NCBI GenBank assembly: GCA_009746045.1 | Contig: RPFO01001775.1 | Location: 50,001 to 94,539, forward strand | Source: Mesostigma viride | Taxonomy: Eukaryota > Streptophyta > Mesostigmatophyceae > Mesostigmatales > Mesostigmataceae | Direction: 5' to 3' | Length of the DNA stretch: 44,539 nt | Part shown: piece after piece, positions 43,301 through 44,539 of the stretch | Position numbering within the stretch: the stretch's first letter is position 1 | How the letters are laid out: every line of letters starts with the position of its first letter | Notes under the pieces: model-generated | The model's input: only the letters and a program-made list of their open reading frames with translations | Told to the model about the DNA's origin: nothing | Databases searched by the model: none | Program-made: the position numbers and the translations under genes

Positions 43301-43456
43301 AAAAGCTACGATGTGTTCCCCACACAGACCCATGTCGGTAATTGACAGCTTTTTACATTTCCTATCCCGGCACTTCTTTTCGGGATCCTTCTCAAAAATC
43401 CGGAAAACAGCGTCCTGATATGGACGTCCCCTTATGTCGACCGTCAGACTGGACAT
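35498..43456 (-). CDS. Unrecognised large multi-exon gene with Cx4Cx10Cx2H motif
   Basis: Nine exons, 5' to 3': 43456-42767, 42499-41825, 41703-41647, 41519-41439, 41314-40808, 40365-39179, 38922-37081, 36769-36349 and 36192-35498 (TGA). All borders are GT..AG; all introns are phase 0 except the last (phase 1). Together they give ~2,050 codons. Seen in order: a Cys/His cluster KCRDRKCKK...GLCGEH (~residue 29), a Pro/Gly/Gln-rich region with PHKRAREGTPPP, small Gly-rich exons, a Lys-rich acidic region, and a 13-residue Asp run followed by Glu/Arg/Gly-rich sequence. The last exon contains KWVDEVCINWEHKYPKKEDF. No catalytic domain is recognised. The cluster looks like the C3H half of nuclear C3H zinc domains, so a nuclear role is possible but unproven. 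Two defects: a 1-base frame break at 39736-39742 and an in-frame TGA at 37134. The 43456 start (ATG right after an acceptor) may not be the true first exon. Confidence 0.68.
36349..36769 (-). CDS. 141-codon exon
   Basis: Acceptor CCGACAG then ATG; begins MGMRPRQDSWGPPVEGTPAL. The donor G|GTACAT (36348) gives the phase needed by the last exon. A second donor, CG|GTAAAT at 36335, is stronger in sequence but out of phase. Confidence 0.6.
36770..37080 (-). repeat. Intron with four 69-bp tandem units
   Basis: Units of ACGCCCGCCGGCGTTTCCAG plus ~49 bp (CAGGCCGCGAGCCT...CTCATCACAGAT) fill 36800-37060 (+ strand reading). The unit length is a multiple of three and also stays open on the minus strand, but a strong donor at 37080 and an acceptor at 36770 argue that it is intronic. 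Confidence 0.65.
37081..38922 (-). CDS. 614-codon exon with Asp run and in-frame TGA
   Basis: Acceptor GATGCAG, donor GAG|GTAAGC, length a multiple of three. It reads VTEQVGKMIEVVRQLGNAM and so on to an Asp13 run encoded by (GAT)n at 37347-37386. A Glu/Arg/Gly-rich purine tract then leads to TGA at 37134-37132, 51 bases before the donor. That G-rich tract (37140-37340) may contain compensating indels or a small unrecognised intron. Confidence 0.62.
38923..39178 (-). repeat. Intron with three ~70-bp tandem motif units
   Basis: GAAACGCCGGCGGTCGCA at 39014, 39081 and 39150, each preceded by ..GAAAACC.CTTATA.. in two of the units. Confidence 0.82.
39179..40365 (-). CDS. 396-codon exon with one frame break
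   Basis: Acceptor ACGCAG, donor AAG|GTAAGC. The first frame runs to GEMGG at 39742; the second begins MKAGYARAMTDKEIDIYLR. The exon is 1187 bp, one base short of a multiple of three, and the break sits in a G7 run (minus strand). Confidence 0.68.
40366..40807 (-). repeat. Intron made of three ~150-bp tandem units
   Basis: Each unit carries GAAACGCCGGCCGTCGCAAC (40428, 40580, 40731), then AACCTACATGAAACCT-type sequence and AGCCCCCCTCAC.ACAGAGGTA. The donor-equivalent positions of the three units read GTAAGT, CCAAGT and GTAAGT, so the two outer copies keep a usable 5' splice site. Confidence 0.85.
40808..41314 (-). CDS. 169-codon exon
   Basis: Acceptor TTGCAG, donor GAG|GTAAGT. Contains MTRFKEQADAYQLKKLAKWV, then an amphipathic Lys-rich segment (TMADAKTLIKMLKEHDARR). 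Confidence 0.7.
41364..41383 (-). repeat. Single copy of the intronic motif
   Basis: GAAACGCCGGCCGTCGTAAC in the middle of a 124-bp intron (41315-41438), which looks like the basic one-unit form. Confidence 0.7.
41439..41519 (-). CDS. 27-codon exon, Gly/Ser-rich
   Basis: Acceptor TTTACAG, donor AGG|GTAAGT; begins GSPFEQQEGGDRRGSG. Phase 0 on both sides. Confidence 0.62.
41647..41703 (-). CDS. 19-codon exon
   Basis: Acceptor TTCGCAG, donor CAG|GTACAT; encodes GRQEDVGAREARSMAGSTQ. Too short for recognition, supported by phase 0 on both sides. Confidence 0.6.
41825..42499 (-). CDS. Exon, Pro/Gln-rich
   Basis: 225 codons; acceptor GTTGCAG, donor TTC|GTAAGT. Like its predecessor it starts with ATG directly after the acceptor. 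Contains KRAREG (basic patch) and RRLAQNAPETVAAAPSHAAP. Confidence 0.72.
42549..42681 (-). repeat. Two variant copies of the intronic motif
   Basis: GATGCGACCGCCGTCGCAAC (42662-42681, GCGAC pairs with GTCGC) and GATGCGCCCCACGTCGCAAC (42549-42568), both in the 42500-42766 intron. Confidence 0.7.
42767..43456 (-). CDS. Exon with Cys/His cluster
   Basis: 230 codons, phase 0 both ends; acceptor TTCGCAG, donor GTG|GTAACG. Starts MSSLTVDIRGRPYQDAVFRI. The Cys/His cluster lies at residues 29-48. Confidence 0.7.
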
Positions 43457-43571
43457 CTGCGAAACCAGAACATACCGGCCGCGAGTAGTTTATATTATTA
43501 AAAAAAACTGGCATTTATTAAGTCATCTTCATCTATTTATGCGAGCTAAAATTTGAAGAAAATGCAACAAA

Positions 43572-43731
43572 GAAACGCCCTGGGGCGCAACTTCCTCAAC
43601 AACCACTTTCTACGTACAAACGAATGGCAATCACATCGACTACGATTGTCACTACATACGAATGTCCAGACAATATAATGTGTATGTAGAGGGGGGGCAT
43701 TCAAGACCAGAGAAACGCCGGCGGGCGCAAC
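43572..43731 (-). repeat. Two copies of the intronic inverted-repeat motif
   Basis: GAAACGCCGGCGGGCGCAAC at 43712-43731 and GAAACGCCCTGGGGCGCAAC at 43572-43591, in the interval between the two Cys/His genes. In the second, CGCCC pairs exactly with GGGCG. Confidence 0.75.
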
Positions 43732-43736
43732 TCATA

Positions 43737-44539
43737 TCAATATAGACTGTCCCGCGACTCGTTCCACTCTCTGCAGGTTTTGCAACAACCGATCGAGCGA
43801 ACTCTCGGAACCTCTTTCGCCGCCATTTCATCGACACGAGCGAACATCTCTTCTTTGGCGGCCACCAACTTTGCCTCCTTGTTGCCGGTGTCAGGATAGA
43901 TTTCGGACCTCCTCGTCTTCATCGGGGCCACTCTCTCCAAATACTCTGCACACAGAGAATCCTGCTCCTCCTCCACAATCGCCTTCACGCCGGATACAAT
44001 CGCTTTGGCTTTTGTTTCCACGCGAAAATCGAACTCTCGTTGAGTTATCAGCGGAATGTCGGCGAGTGCAAAACACATACGCCGATAAAGTTCGCTTACA
44101 TCCGTGTCACGCGAGTCGGCAAAAGGTGTCGTCATCAAAAAGCATCTCAAGCTACTCCAACCATTTTCTTGGGCGCCGGCAACGTAGCCTCCCTTTGCCA
44201 AGTCCGCACCTGTCGCGGAGTCTTTGACTATCCAATCTTCAAGGAAGTACTCGTCTCCCCTGGTGAAATCAAAATTTACACCCACGACCTCTCCGACAGT
44301 CATGTCCAGGCGAAGTCGCAGGGCCCCCCCGCCAATCCAGGTCCGAGGGCGCCCGCCATTCCAAGTCCGCGACTGAGGGCATTTTCGATGTGACGAGAAT
44401 GTTCTTCGTGCTTTCGGCAATACAAGTCAAATCCGAGAGCGGTTTTCTTGCAAGTGGACACATCACACTTGCGCGGCGCCCCTATTGAGCGAGCAACACT
44501 CTGAATGACAGTGGCAACCGCTTGGTGTTGTTGAAGTCG
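43737..44539 (-). CDS. Unrecognised Cys/His protein, 5' end outside window
   Basis: From the window edge the minus-strand frame reads HQAVATVIQSVARSIGAPRK, CDVSTCKKTALGFDLYCRKH and on to LGPGLAGG. After a 1-base break in the C7 run 44324-44330 (G7 on the minus strand), the next frame continues LRLDMTVGEVVGVNFDFTR and runs to a stop at 43737 (ESRDSLY). The Cx4Cx10Cx2H cluster has exactly the spacing of the next gene's cluster, so the two are paralogous modules. No donor before the stop gives phase 0 with the exon at 43456, so I treat it as a separate, tandem gene, though a missed exon could join them. The acidic/basic second half (KAIVSGVKAIVEEEQDSL) is probably helical. Confidence 0.6.

Overview
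The window is nuclear eukaryotic DNA: genes split by GT..AG introns, pieces of non-LTR retrotransposons, long microsatellites and decayed inverted-repeat elements. The one gene I can place by family is a plant-type tetraspanin. With the repeat load, long introns and serine-rich triplet-repeat coding inserts, this suggests a green-lineage organism with a large repeat-rich genome, possibly a charophyte alga. The lineage is inference only.

1-19.1 kb, + strand. Ten small exons (30-93 bp), each phase-compatible with the next, make up the last ~200 residues of a tetraspanin: TM2, TM3, the large extracellular loop and TM4. The 5' exons lie outside the window. Its introns hold degenerate copies of its own splice junctions, a ~2.5-kb foldback element (5.7-8.2 kb) with ~660-bp arms around a 20/21-bp tandem array, two small palindromes, a 725-bp TIR element, a (CA)n tract and long G runs. 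A ~10-kb intron contains an uninterrupted same-strand gene for a saccharopine-dehydrogenase-like / trans-acting enoyl reductase-type oxidoreductase (10.3-12.9 kb).

19.1-35 kb. A graveyard of non-LTR retrotransposon pieces on both strands: ORF1 (RRM-like), APE-type endonuclease, reverse transcriptase and RT C-terminal parts. Most junctions carry (TTAA)n. Several 3' ends carry the same small stem-loop: 4-bp stem, one bulged base, 5-bp stem, CAAC loop, with covarying stem sequence. Some copies are ORF1-only elements lacking ORF2, shaped like mammalian HAL1. A ~1-kb (CCAT)n array grows directly out of one LINE-like 3' end.

35.5-44.5 kb, - strand. An unrecognised multi-exon gene (at least nine exons, ~2,050 codons) and the end of a related upstream gene. 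Both carry a Cys/His motif Cx4Cx10Cx2H near the start of the visible part. Five intron or spacer intervals hold eleven copies of a ~20-bp inverted-repeat motif (consensus GAAACGCCGGCCGTCGCAAC), and the long introns look built by tandem duplication of motif-bearing units. Two reading-frame breaks, one in each gene, both fall in 7-base G runs (- strand). All exon models are read by eye, without transcript evidence.
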